Origin: Daphnia carinata
Taxonomy: Eukaryota; Arthropoda; Branchiopoda; Diplostraca; Daphniidae
DNA length: 64,000 bases
Assembly: GCF_022539665.2 (NCBI RefSeq)
Contig: NC_081339.1
Coordinates: forward strand, 2,628,017-2,692,016
Direction of reading: 5' to 3'
The notes under the pieces are model-generated. The model saw only the letters and a list, made by a program, of their open reading frames with translations, made no database searches and was not told where the DNA came from. The translations under genes were made by a program, and so were the position numbers. This document shows, in pieces, positions 13,101-25,521 of the stretch; position 1 is the stretch's first letter, and the number at the start of each line of letters is the position of its first letter.

Positions 13101-16100
13101 CTTTTTTTTTTTTTCTTTCTTTCCATCTTATTTAGAAGCCGATTTTCTATTATTTAAACAAGGAAAAGAAAGGGAAAAAGAAGAATAGCGTGTTGGCGGG
13201 ATAACAGTCGTGAAAAGAAGACTATACGAAAGTGAGGGGGGAGACAGAGAGCAAAAGGGGGTTGGAGAAAAGGATAGAAAAGAAAGTGTCAAGTGGCGTT
13301 GGAGATCCGGGGAGGGGGAACAAAAAAAAAAATAAAAAATAGAAAGAAAAAGAAAAAAAAAAGCACGCGGGTTCTCCTCTATGAAAAGGGGCTCGGCTGC
13401 TGTTGAAGCTGGTGGGGTGCGCTTGGTCCTCCGGACGCTAACGGATATGGCAAAAGAAAGAGAGTATATATATATAACGCATATGTGTGGTGGCAGTTTA
13501 GGGACGAACGCGAGGGAAACATAGTAGACACATAGAGCGTCGAGTCAGCAACGACAGACTCAGCATTTTTCCCTTTTTTTATATATATACATATTTTTTT
13601 TTTTTACATATATATATATATCTGGTAGATCCCATTCACGTCTGAAGCGCAACCCGTATGTCTCATAAACGTATTATTTAAAAAAAAAAAAAAAACATTA
13701 TTACATTTCTTTTAAATGGCCGACTGTTCATATGCAAACGTTAGCATGCGTCGTACGTTCATTTAATAAGATGGGGTTATTTGTATGGGTCGTTTAGTAT
13801 AGAAAGGATGGAACAGCTGTTAATAGCTCGGGGTTAGAGATACGGACGATGATTTATAAATAATAATAAAAAGAAATATTACAACGTGATTTAAAGATGT
13901 GCAGTTTCACCTGCGGTTTAAATGCGAATAGATCAGGGCGAACGGTTCCACGTTTGGCTTGTGTTTGCACGTTTTTTCGATGGCACACACAATGCTGGGT
14001 GTCCATTCGTCAAGCTGACAGAAGCACAAAAAAAAACCTTACACAGGAACTGCTGCCTATTTAAAATTTTTTTTTTGTTTCCCCTTACATTTCTTCATCA
14101 TCAGGATATCCACCTCCATCGTTGCAACAAAAGGGAAAGAAAGAAAACAGCAAACAAAATGAAAGAGAGAACTAGGAGGGGATAGTATATCATAGCACTG
14201 AGGGTTTTTTTCTACTATTATTATTAGTATATGCATGAAAAACAATAGAAAGACCTATTCCAGCAAATCATCAAAAAATGGCGCTTCTCTTTTTAAAACC
14301 CACCCGTTCTTTTTTTTATTTCATTTTGGATTCTCGTACACTGTGAAGTTCTTTTCTTTTCTGCTGATTATTATTTCATCTTTGATTGTCGCTCTCAGTC
14401 AGAGGCGATGGCGAACGCCAGGGAGGCAGTCTGCGGCGTTATCATCATTTCTGAAGAGCAATCATTGTTGCTTGATTGTCGTGCTTTTACTTAGATAGCG
14501 CATATACAGCTCATTAAAAAAAATTGTACACGATAGCAGTGAACGCGGGTCAAGAAAAAACAATGAAAACAAGAACAAGTCCTGACACGACTACAACAAT
14601 AGGGTGGGTTTGAAAATAATAATGGCTTAAAAATAGGAATTAAAAACGTGAATTTAATTGCGGTGAACATATCGAAATGCATTCGGATCAAAGTTTGTTT
14701 ATATAGAAATCATTGATAGGGTGTAGATAAATGAATATGGGCAAGCTGTCGGTAACATTTGGAGCCAGGCCGTTTCACGTTGTTACTGGAAATGATTGTA
14801 ACAAAAAGGAGGAGGACTAAAGCCCGTTGAATAATTAAAATCTAACGACCATAACACATAACGTCGAGCCTTCCTCCTCCTCGCTTTATCACCTTGTGTA
14901 CTAGTCGTGTATTACGTAATCCCAACCAGCTGTTGGATTTCACTTGTGTTTAGAAAAGATAAAGTATTCACCATGAGTTTAGCAAAAACCCAGCAGGAAG
15001 GTGTCGCCCGTGTTGTTTTTCGTTGTTCATCACACACACACACACACAAAACAAATATGACGTGCGATATCTCCAGCAAACACCTGCTCTTCGTAGTTGC
15101 ACAAGACCAGGTGCAATTTATAAAGTTAATCATTGACTTTTGCACCACGTACTGTGAATAGACAAAAGAATGAAAGGCAGCCATCGGCATGAAGTAATAG
15201 CTGCGATGGGTGTGGTCCAACACATTGTTTTAGCAGACTTTCTGCTCGGTACGGTTATTGCGCAACATTTAATGTATGGCATCTCAATGCGGCATCAATA
15301 CGTTAGCGCCCTCGAGAACTCGCAAAGTGCAACAACACTACCCGCTTTTTGCAATTCATTCATCTTTTTTTTTCAATTGACTGTGCGCTGCTATTCGCAC
15401 TAAAGGACCGATTAAAGCGTTTAACGTCCCAATGGCAAAAAAAAAAAAAAAAACGACCGTTGATTTGTTAATTACAGAGAGACTTTTACATTTTCTAGTT
15501 ATAGCGAGTTCCATTCTCCATTAAAAAATTAAAAATGAAAATTGTTTTAGAAAGCAATTGTCCGCATAGATGACGCCCATTGAACCATCCTATGAAATGA
15601 AGCGTCTAATAGCGTCATTACGAACCATTTCGAAAGACGAAATCTATAGATGAACTGTGTATATATGTATCAATGTTGCATGAGTAAAAATTGCTCATTA
15701 GCTGGTTAGGCTATCAATAGATACGTTTTGAATCGAATGGGCCTGCCCTATTCAATCCTATGCCATCTTAACATTCGATGACACACAATCAAAAGGTGCG
15801 CTTGAACTGCCACGCCAAATTCAAAATAGAGAAAATATGCCATATACAGAATTGAGCATCGAAAAACGAATGTCTTCAATCACGCATGAGATGTTCCCCC
15901 TCCGCCTTTTTTTTATAATAATAGACATATTGTATAATAGAACGACATGGCCAGCACACACACACACACACGCTCAATCAAGCATTCGTCAACAATTTTT
16001 GATTTTTGCATTTATATATTCCTTTTTAAAATAAAATTCTTAATATGGGGTGAAGGGAGGGGAGGGGGGAGGGAAGAGGTTCAACCCAATTTTCTTGGCG

Positions 16101-19100
16101 GTTCAATCGATTCGCGCTGGGGGCCAATTAGGTAAACGAGCGCTCCGTACCTACACCCTCATCTTGGATAGAACATCTGCCTTTTACTTTCTCATCCTCC
16201 TCCTCCCCCTCCCCTCTCCTCTTCTATATGTTGTTGCTGCTTTTGACTGCTGGAACTCCGTTCAATCTTTTTCTGCGCACGTCAACAATTCAAAACGAGA
16301 TGAGCTCCATATGCATATAAGAAAGAAATATATGAAGAATAGACTTGCATTGAAACTGATCACATCTGCTTATATATATAGGCATCGTTTTTGCATGCGT
16401 TCCATCTCATTTTTTTTCTCTCCCAAAAACTTACATTTTTATTTCTTTTTTTTTTTTCAATTAGCTTGATATGTAAAGAAAGTAGTTTGTTCAACATCAC
16501 AATCGAAAGTTGGGGAAGGGAAATTTTCAAATATACAGATTTCTTTGTCAGCCGATCTATTATAAGGTACATGCCAATCTATCGTGCGTATGTTTATATA
16601 CCGTCCTAGGGGTGTTTGAATGGTGTAAAAAAAAAAAGGGGGGGGGGAATAAGGTACGAGATATCAGAATATAAAAAAATAATAATCAGAAAAGTTTTTC
16701 AGGTGAATAGCAATTTTTTCTTCTGTGTGTGTGTATGGAAATAAAAAAAAAAAAAAACATTTCCCAAATGGTTATCGATGATTGGAAAATATCGGCAGTG
16801 AAAAAAAAAAAAAAAATCTGGTGGACGGGGAACAGATAATATCGTGCTGATAAAGAAAAAAAAGATGAGGGAGAATGGATTGTGAAATGCATGATGTCAA
16901 ATGAAGCGCGAAACTGCCAGGGTCTGATTATTAGCGGGACTACAGCAGCCTGTCTCTCTCTATACACTATATCCATATATAGGCTCCACATAGAAATATA
17001 TTGGGTAACCCTTTTCTTTCTCTCTCTCTCTCGTTTCGTTCAGTTTCTATTGTGTCGTCCAAGAGATGAAAAGTGCTCTCATCTTATTGGAGGACAGAGA
17101 GAAGAAGAAAAAAAAAAAAAATACCTCAAAATGTCAGGACGATGATGACAGTCGCTGACTCTCTCTCTCCACTTTTCTTTTTTGCTATCGACAAGATGGC
17201 GCCCAATTAAGAACTTATACACATGCCGGATTGGCAATTCAACAGCGTTTCACAAGCACAGACTGCTGCTGAGAAATATTGAAAGAAAAAAAAAATCTAG
17301 GTCCCCCATCAGAGTCCACTGTTGGGTACCTATTCAGAAAGAAACCCTCCTGCAATCCTGTACAGAACTGAATGTCGACAATGGAACCCGGATAAAGAAT
17401 TTGAAAAGACGATGGAATATAAGGGCGAAAGAAAAAAAACAAAAAACAGAGATGGAATGAAAGATATGGTGGGGTCGTTCTCCTATTTATGTTAAACACG
17501 TTCGATGCTTGTTTTGTTTTTATTATTTTGTTCCCCTTCTATTCACACAACAGGGAGGGGGGCTTAGATTGGACAGATGCTACCAACAGTATGATATGCA
17601 TTACATTTTCCGTGTTAAATAGAACGTACACAGACAATCACCATTTGAAAAGAAACAAGTCTAATCTCTTCATCGGAGGACATACGTTGTACCACTGGCC
17701 CAGTGCTAAATAGCTATAGAAAAATGCTTATAAATAAAAAAAATAAATAAATAATAAGAGGTCATGCAAATGAAGTGCTTTCATTGTAAAACAAGTGGTG
17801 TGACCGAAGAACGTGTCGCATGCAAGGGACTCGAATCAGAGAGTAGCTGAAAGAAAAAGGAGAGTAAACAAAAACTGCGTCGATGACCGTTGGCCATGGA
17901 GTGCACTGCGATAGCGCAATATGTATTTATATACGTATATATACGAACGAACAATACAAATGCCATATCAACCAATGACAGCCAAGAAGCCGTTACAAGG
18001 GAAACAGGCTTTTCGACTTCTTTACCTTGGCTGCATGCTCCCTTTGCGTCTCTGATGCTCTTCTTTGTACATCAGCGGGAGGAAGACGACGGGAAAGCAT
18101 TTCTGACGCGTATCCCAAACAACAACATTTCTTTTATATATAGAGTTCTTGACTTGGGCGCACTCCCCTGCGACAGCACGGCCCCAAACTTTCCTTCCTT
18201 TTTTTTTTTTTTTTATTAACAATTCACCGTTATACGACATACACACAAGAAAAAAGAGGGTGGGGGGGGCATATGTGTGTATACCTGTTCAAAATCGAAT
18301 AGGTGCATTTGATTTGTTTTATAGCTGAATGCGGGCTGTCTTTTGTTTACGAGCCTACCTTTTTTGCGGTATTTGCATAAGTCGTAATAAGAGATTATAG
18401 CAAGGACATGTGTAGTGTTTACACACAGGTACATTATAACATGTATCTCCATGTGTATGCATAACTATAACGGTTAACAATCATCTGTCAGGAATATATG
18501 TACCTGTACTGGATATTTCTGCGAGTAGAAACGCTACAGCAAGTTGTGATTGACGCACCGGTGCAATGTTGACAACTGTTATATTGCGCGGCTTGTATCA
18601 AACGAAATGGCTGAGAACGGCCGAACATGCGAGAGTCGCATCGTCAGTTTCATCAGTCGTCTATTGTCTTGTCAGCCTCGTTCATTTCTAAATAAAAAGT
18701 TTCACATTTTTTCAATTTTTAATAGAAAGAAAAAAATGGGCTTTTATATTGAGGGCTGTATTCACTTTGTAACATCAAGATGGCCTTAATATTAGGATAT
18801 AGTACGACGTTATGAAGGTACTGACGTGGGAAATAGATATAAAAAAGGGGAGTGGATCTAACCCACATATAAGATAAATGGGTCTATCTTGAGATGGGAG
18901 GTAAAAGAGAGATGCTCTCTTTCTTGACACATTCAGATGTTTCAGACGAAAACAAATCAACAGTCCACTGTTTGAATTTGAAATTTTTTCCATTAACGTT
19001 ATTGAGATAGTTGCGTTGGAAATGTGATCCATTTTCACGTAACGGGCTACTTTGAAATGTGACCTCATTTTCGCAATCGAAATGGCGCGTTCGTGAGGCT

Positions 19101-21652
19101 GCACGATTTGATTGTAAGAACGACGACTGAAAGGCAAAACCCCCGGTGCCTTCCATCAAACACAACTCTGTTATGCAATTACTGATACACAGCGCAATGG
19201 TAGTATCCGTTATACCCTATAAGTCTATACAATCATTTACTATAGTAACCTAATGTTTCTCTAGCACGAAGATATCATTAACAAAGAAATGGTTTTCGTG
19301 ATTCCCCGAAACTATCAGTGCGCGTAGACACACACACACACACCGCCCAATTTGTTTTTCTCTGCACCTTCACGTAGTGCATACATAGAAATGGCTGGCC
19401 TAAATAGACGTACAGACCAAAAGGTCATTAACGCACACGTTACGTTGTGCCCAGCCAGTCTATGCCAACATCCCTGTTTCTATATAGACGAGCGTAGCAC
19501 TGCTCTTTAACTACGGGGGGCACAGGGAGCTTGCCATTTTCACCTGTACAAAGTGTGCTTAGCATAGGTGATGAGCCAACCAAACAGTTCAAATGAAAAA
19601 AAAAAAAAAAGGGAAGCCAGAGGGGCGGATGAAGAGCAAAAGTTTGCGAGGAGAGTCGGGACGAAGGGATTGAATTAGAACCAGCAGCGTGCAGAATAAT
19701 AAGCGAAGCGCAATGCAACAACACGCTTTATTGTCTGCGCTTACACTATGTGTATGTATGTGTCTTGAGCTTTAGGTATAGCCAAGGGCTTAAAGCAGAC
19801 AGTGTCATGGACGTAAACGTTTATTGGGTGGGCTAAAAGACCATGTTGGACCATGAGATTCTTGTTTTTTTTTTAGAGCTCTAAATAATAATAATAAAAA
19901 GAAACCGGTCAGTCATGCAAAAACATATTTGCTTCTTGTGCGTCTTTGGCAGTGTGTGTATAAGAGCAAACTCTCGTTGTCGTATACGTTACGTTGAATG
20001 ACACTTGAAAGCTGTAGGCAAGACAAATGGAAAGAAATATAGCGAGCAGAGTGTACACGTACTTTCCTTTTTTTGTTCAGCAGCAGAGGTTTTAACACGC
20101 CACTGAGTTCTTGTTCTTCATTGTTGGCTTCGCGAATCACGTTACATTGACATCGAAGTTAAATCTATTTCATTAGCCACGCTATGAGCGTATAGAAATA
20201 GATCAATCTTGATTCAAAATTGATGGTGGGCACGGCCATAAATCATTCATACACATCAGCGGTGTATACATTTTTTAAAGGAGCAAACATAGTTTTTCGG
20301 CTTCAAAATGCGTGCAGGAAAGAGCAAACAAATCCTTATATGGTCAGTAGCTTTATTCAAATTAGAAGAAATCGTCTTTACATAAATCGAAAAAAAATTT
20401 ATGAAAAACAAGAAAAACCTTTTGAATTGCATCTCCAGGGACCACAAATTGCATCTCCTGGGACCCCCCCCCCCCCCCCCCCAAAAAAAAAAAAAAAACG
20501 TGTATAGACATGCCTATACATTTATGGTGAACAGAATAAAAAAAAAAAAAACATGTCTGGACTTGTCTCTACGCGTACAACAATTGTCTGCATTTTAACC
20601 GACCGTTTCAAGTAGCTCAATATAAATTTTTTTATTAAATCCAAATCCTTTTATCCGAAAAAAAAAAATGGATTTGCATATCATCCCACTTGAATCCATT
20701 TCTTTCGATAGTCGAATGAGAAAAAAAAAATTTGAACAATTCCTGTTCGAAAAAGACTGGCTTCAGACACGCAGGCACGCATACATCTGTATGGGAAACG
20801 TATAGAACCGGACATTTAGTGCAGCGGCAGCGTGCCCAGTTCTTGCATTTTCTTTCGCGTGCTTGCATAACTAGATGCTAACGATCTACTCGACCATCCA
20901 CAACCCCCCCCCCCCTCCCTGAAGAAAAATATATATATTTCCCCTCCCCCCGTTTTTTTTTCTATTCACTAACCACACCCTATCTAGCTCTTCCATCTAT
21001 ATGTAAGCGTCCGCATTTCCCCCTCTCTCTCTCTCAACTCGTTGTTATAAAGAACCCAACTTCAACGTACATTTATATATATAGCTCCCCCCCCCCCTCC
21101 ATTTGTAATGATTCTCAGCGCAACCCTATTACGTGGTGGGTGTGTAGGAACCAACTGAAGCAAAGCTTGAATTGCTGGCCTTATTTTGGCGTCCTCAATA
21201 GGAGGAGACTCCCGCTGGTTCGAGTCTCAAAAAAAAAAAAAAAAGAAAAATTTAAGCGTCGTAGTCGAAATAAATGACACCCTTCTACACATAGGAAGGA
21301 GAGGGGGTTGGACACACCCATTGGCGTTTGCCTATAGTTTCACTGGAAAGAGCCAAACTGTTAGACTCAGTTCTATGTAGTATATATTTATTTTGAGGGG
21401 GGTGGGGGTGTGAATGTAATAGACTCGCTGTCCACTTGCTTGAAAATCTTACGTTGACACTTTCTGTATGGTGTTGAAGGTATGGCAAAGAGGCTGGGGA
21501 AGTGGGGAGCTATTTTTCTTTGGTTTTTTCTGAACATTTGGCACGGAGCGTCTACAGCTGGACGATTGCAGGGAATAAATGGGCCTAACCCAACGTCGAT
21601 ATGTTGGACGAGATGGCAAACGAATAAGGCCCACTAGATGGGGTGGGAGGGC

Positions 21653-21683
<31 letters not shown>

Positions 21684-24600
21684 TTCTCCCGTCGTAGAAA
21701 TGGCGTGCCGAATAGTACTCTAATACATTCGACAAGGAACACGGGCCGCTCTTTCCCCCTTCTTCTTTCGACACGATGGTTCCATCGCAAGACGAAAAGA
21801 AATAAACAAGTTTTTCCCTCCTTTTTATTTTGTTTTACATTATCGATCGATTTTTTTCAATCGATTCTTTGCAGAGACTCGATGATCACATTCAAAGTAG
21901 ATCCTAATGACGGCCGTTCGCCCGTAGGCAGGTCTTTAATAAGATGAAAGAACTTGAATTAAAATGAAAACAAAAGAAAAATATGAATTTTGTTAACAAA
22001 CAAAACAAAATGGTGCTAAAACGCTGGATGCGTGTCTAAGTGGCATAAAACGCGTGGGCGTCAAGAGGAACCTCTCGTTTGAAATTTTTTAAAATTTTTT
22101 CTGCCCTTCATTTTCTTTTTTTTTTTTCTCACGTAAAAGGAAGTTAAGAAAAACTGGCATCAGTGCAACTCTTGAAATCCAGACTAGAGAAATGAATTGT
22201 GTTTTATTCTTTTGATTTCTCCCCTTCTTTCGCTAAACAAGGGGGACACTGTCAAGGGTGTGGTGAGTGTAGAACGTTCGCCCCGAAAAAAATGGGGGAA
22301 AAAAACATGGACTGGGCACGCCCGGCATCACGAATGAAAATCGCGTTGCTTTTTTTTTTTTAAACGCATATCCCCAATGGTACAATATCTGCGTGTAGAT
22401 TCTGTTCTTACATGACCTTTTTGGATTTAAAAAAATGCATGGACAAAATGATGAAGGTTCTTCATTATCGTCGGAAAGTGAATGAGTTTAAGACCGCATC
22501 CTCTTGGCCAGCCATCGCCCTCGTGTACAACAATCAAGGCCTTGCCCTCTTGCCTTCTTTCGCTAGAATACCTTACGATCCGCTGACAGCGGAATCATTT
22601 TCCGCAACGCTTGACATTATCGTTCAAACTTCGACAGACAGTCCCACCGGAATGAGGGACGCCAAATACAATCAACGTGTATAATATACACCCCCCCCCC
22701 CCTCTCTCTTGCCTTGCTTCGTGAATAATCTCATTTTTCGTTTTCGGATGATTTGCTACTCCGTTTTGCCCTCGCATACAAAACTCGCAGAGAAATTTTC
22801 TCTTGATGATGTTGTACGCGCTTGCTCAAACATCTCATCAGACTACAGGCTAATGCAAAATCATTCTTTTTTTATTTGCTGTATATCTTTTTAGAAAAAG
22901 GGAGGGTTCATTTTGAGTGCCACAAACTAAATTTGTGGGATGTGGAAAAAGAAAGGAACGATGCATTTTAGGAGGCCGACTTTGGAATTCGCTTTAATTA
23001 TTCATTAAAGCTAAAAGGTTAAAGAACGAGAGAGGATGACTCAATTCGACACGTTCATCATCGTCAAATCAAAATAGAATCAGCCATAGATGTGTATTAT
23101 CTCTCGCTGCTTGTAATCGCCTTGTTTTAATTGATGACCCCATGACATTTTGGCGATTTTTAATAAATAAAACGTTGACTAATTAACGATCGTTAGCGAA
23201 ATGTTTAAAAAAAAAAACACTTGGTGGCGTTGAGTATTTCCCATCGTCTCAGCAGTCGGTTGATGAACTACACAAATAGATCTATAGGGGTGGGGAATAG
23301 GCAAATGAGGAGGGGTCTGGTCTAAGAGGTTTACCTGCCCGAGCAATTACCGACCAGCACAGATATGCAAAGAAGCGAGTTTTCTTTGAGAGAGAGAGAA
23401 CACTAGAAGAATATTAAGCGTGTTCAATCATGATGTAACGATGAAAGATCAAGTAAGCGTACATAAAGAACATACGTGTGATACACACGCATCAAAATAA
23501 ACAATTCTTTTTTTTTTTTTTATATATCTTTAGAAATAAAACATGATTTATATCCTCAATCATTTCTGGTCGTGTCAGCTTGGGTGTTGTAACACACGTG
23601 TTTTTTTTTCAATCAGAAAAATAAAATTGCACACAAACAACTGCCCCGACTGCAGTTGACGTGACTTGTTTTTCTTTTTTTTTTTTAGTTTTCTTATCCG
23701 TTCGGTATAGATAATACGCATATGTTTTCATAAGAACATTCAGATCGTGTGTATACATCAAGTGGGAAACCATATAGGCTAGAACAAGTTTTCAAAATGT
23801 TTTCGATGCGCACCGTCTTTACCATCGCACACGCGTCAGTTGATTTCTAATCTACTTCTGATTGAGACAGTCGACGTTTTCACTCCAAAAAGAAAAACTT
23901 CGTGTTTCTGCGGGAGTGTAGGCTACACAATCACGTTCGTCTACTCGCATTTCGGGGCTTATAGGAACGGCAATACATCGCACACGTATACATACAGGGC
24001 GACGGAGAGAAGGGGGGGGGGCTATGGTACTGTACATGCGTGTGTGTATATATTTACCTTGAAATTCAGCTGGAGACAATGTTCGCTTGTTATGTACACG
24101 TTTGCCCTAGTTGCTACAGCAGCTCGCAACAATGGCGCGAAATTCAATTTCGTCTGAGACAAATCCCCGATTCGCGTTGGCCGATTTCTTTTCTTAATAC
24201 AAAACGTGCGATGGTAGAGGATTGCCCAACTAAGCCACTATCTCCACGATAGCCATCGATTTGAGTCTGGAAAGCAAAAGAAAAATAAGAAATTAAAAGA
24301 AAATAAAAAAAAAGGGGGGGGGGAGGAAAAGAATCTATCGATTTATAGTTGACACCCTTGTGTTTGCACACCGTCACTACGATGGTGTTGTAAACGGTCT
24401 AAAACAGTTGAAAAGAATTTCGGTCAATCCCTTTTTGTTCTTCTTCTTTTGGCTAAACATTTTTATTAATAAAATCTAACTTATTTATTTATTTATTTTT
24501 TTTTCTTCGTTGATTCAGTTGGAGGCCACGCTCAACAACAGCACACACCTCCGTTTGGAGAGCCACCCAGTAAGTACTATTCCTTGATTCTTTTGTTTTT

Positions 24601-25521
24601 ATTGGTTTCGCACGCATCAGTAGAACTCTCGTTTAAAACATACGAAGATAGAAATAAATTTTTAAAAAGAGGGGAACGGTCAGGGTTCCATGGCAGACAA
24701 AGAGATGGGTGCACGACTCTTTGTGCGTTGGAACTTTGGTCTGTTCCCGTGACGTTTACTATCGAATGTGTCGCTGGATATCGCCAATTAATTGAGCAGT
24801 CGTTGGCTGCATTTGCATCTCGGGGGAGATTTCACGACATTTCACGAACGCGCAAAAATGAACAAATACGAGTTTGCGATGCCATCTAGCGGGACATAAA
24901 CAAACCATTGCTTTCCCCACGAAAGAAGAAGAACATTTCAAAATAACGCTTTGCTTTTGTTTTGTTTTTTCCGACTTTTCACCTACGTCATAGTAGCCGT
25001 GGTTTGTAAGCGCAAAGAAGAGCAACCCCCGCCTCCTGAACAACCGTCACCAAAGAAGCCTCGCTTAGTTTTCACCGATTTGCAACGACGTACACTGCAG
25101 GCCATTTTCAAGGTACTTCAAATTCGTAATCATCCCCCCCCCTTTGATTCAAATTAAATATTTAAAGAATATTTTCTAATTTTAGGAAACGAAACGGCCG
25201 TCGAAAGAGATGCAAGTGACGATAGCCAAACAGTTGGGCCTGGAACCGACGACGGTTGGCAATTTCTTCATGAACGCCCGTCGTCGTTCGATGGACAAAT
25301 GGAAGGACGAAGACGGTGGAGCCAAATCGCCTGGTACTAGCAGTATGGGAGATGTTGACGGTTGCGACGTCGATGGCGCCGGCTCGGTCAGCATGTGCGG
25401 CAGCCCTTCGCCAGCTTCGTCGCCCACCGGCGCCGGAGGCGGCGGTGGCGGGGATCCTCACGGCGGCCACGTTATCAGTCACGGATCCCTCCACCATTCG
25501 CTGGCCACCGACGCCTTATGA
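4328..25521 (+). CDS. onecut: Onecut-type CUT-homeodomain transcription factor
   Basis: Sequence-specific nuclear transcription factor of the ONECUT (HNF-6) class: one CUT domain plus a divergent homeodomain. Exons read: 4328-7647, 24997-25112 and 25186-25521, with an optional exon at 24519-24569. ATG 4328 has an in-frame stop just upstream (4316-4318). The protein is about 1256 aa if a one-base interruption near 5090 is bridged. Seen in order: an acidic Ser/Pro-rich N-terminus; long mixed Gln/His tracts; the conserved block TLTPLQPLPPISTVSDKF (about residue 615), also found in vertebrate ONECUT1; the block NVSGSFT; four MER repeats; a Gly-rich run; the CUT domain (about 1027-1105, starting EEINTKELAARIS); a short linker; and the homeodomain (about 1120-1182). 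Recognition helix residues NFFMNARRRS carry the F48/M50 pair typical of this class. Donor 7647 is phase 1 and joins 24997 as Ala-Val-Val-Cys-Lys-Arg. The stop is TGA 25519-25521. The family identification is firm; the N-terminal frame is not. Confidence 0.93.
20464..20498. repeat. Poly-C tract joined to poly-A tract
   Basis: Nineteen C followed directly by sixteen A in the onecut intron. The same arrangement recurs, longer, at 38431-38481. Such runs are slippage-prone, so their length is uncertain in any assembly. Confidence 0.9.
21180..21244 (+). repeat. Possible tRNA-derived retroposon fragment with A-rich tail
   Basis: A segment containing GGTTCGAGTCTC, which matches the RNA polymerase III B-box/T-arm consensus, runs straight into about fourteen A. 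This is the layout of the 3' end of a tRNA-derived SINE or retro-pseudogene. No convincing A-box or full cloverleaf was seen upstream. Confidence 0.3.
21653..21681. repeat. TG dinucleotide microsatellite
   Basis: About fourteen TG units within the large onecut intron. Confidence 0.9.
24519..24569 (+). other. onecut: Candidate in-frame cassette exon in the CUT-homeodomain linker of onecut
   Basis: The 51 bp segment is preceded by a pyrimidine-rich tract ending in CAG and followed by GTAAGTAC, a strong donor. Its length is a multiple of three and it fits the phase-1 junction between 7647 and 24997, adding VGGHAQQQHTPPFGEPP and changing the next residue to Thr. Skipping it also keeps the frame. 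Mammalian HNF-6 is known to have isoforms that differ in the spacer between the CUT domain and the homeodomain, so an optional exon here is plausible. Use of the exon is inferred from sequence only. Confidence 0.6.

Larger units (their letters stand above)
7648..24996 (+). other. onecut: Giant onecut intron (about 17.3 kb)
   Basis: Intron between the CUT exon (donor GTGAGT at 7648) and the homeobox exon (acceptor TAG ending at 24996), split by the candidate cassette exon at 24519. No other exon with family similarity was found. It holds dozens of poly-A, poly-T, poly-G and poly-C runs, CA/TG microsatellites and TATATA stretches. Open frames here are short and low in complexity. Catalase and the RhoGEF in this window have mostly 50-90 bp introns, so this one is exceptional and a likely home for regulatory DNA, although no specific element was identified. 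Confidence 0.8.

Noticed and set aside
22412-22684. 90-codon open frame in the onecut intron
   Set aside because: No domain, no splice-consistent partner exons and no recognised similarity; probably chance.
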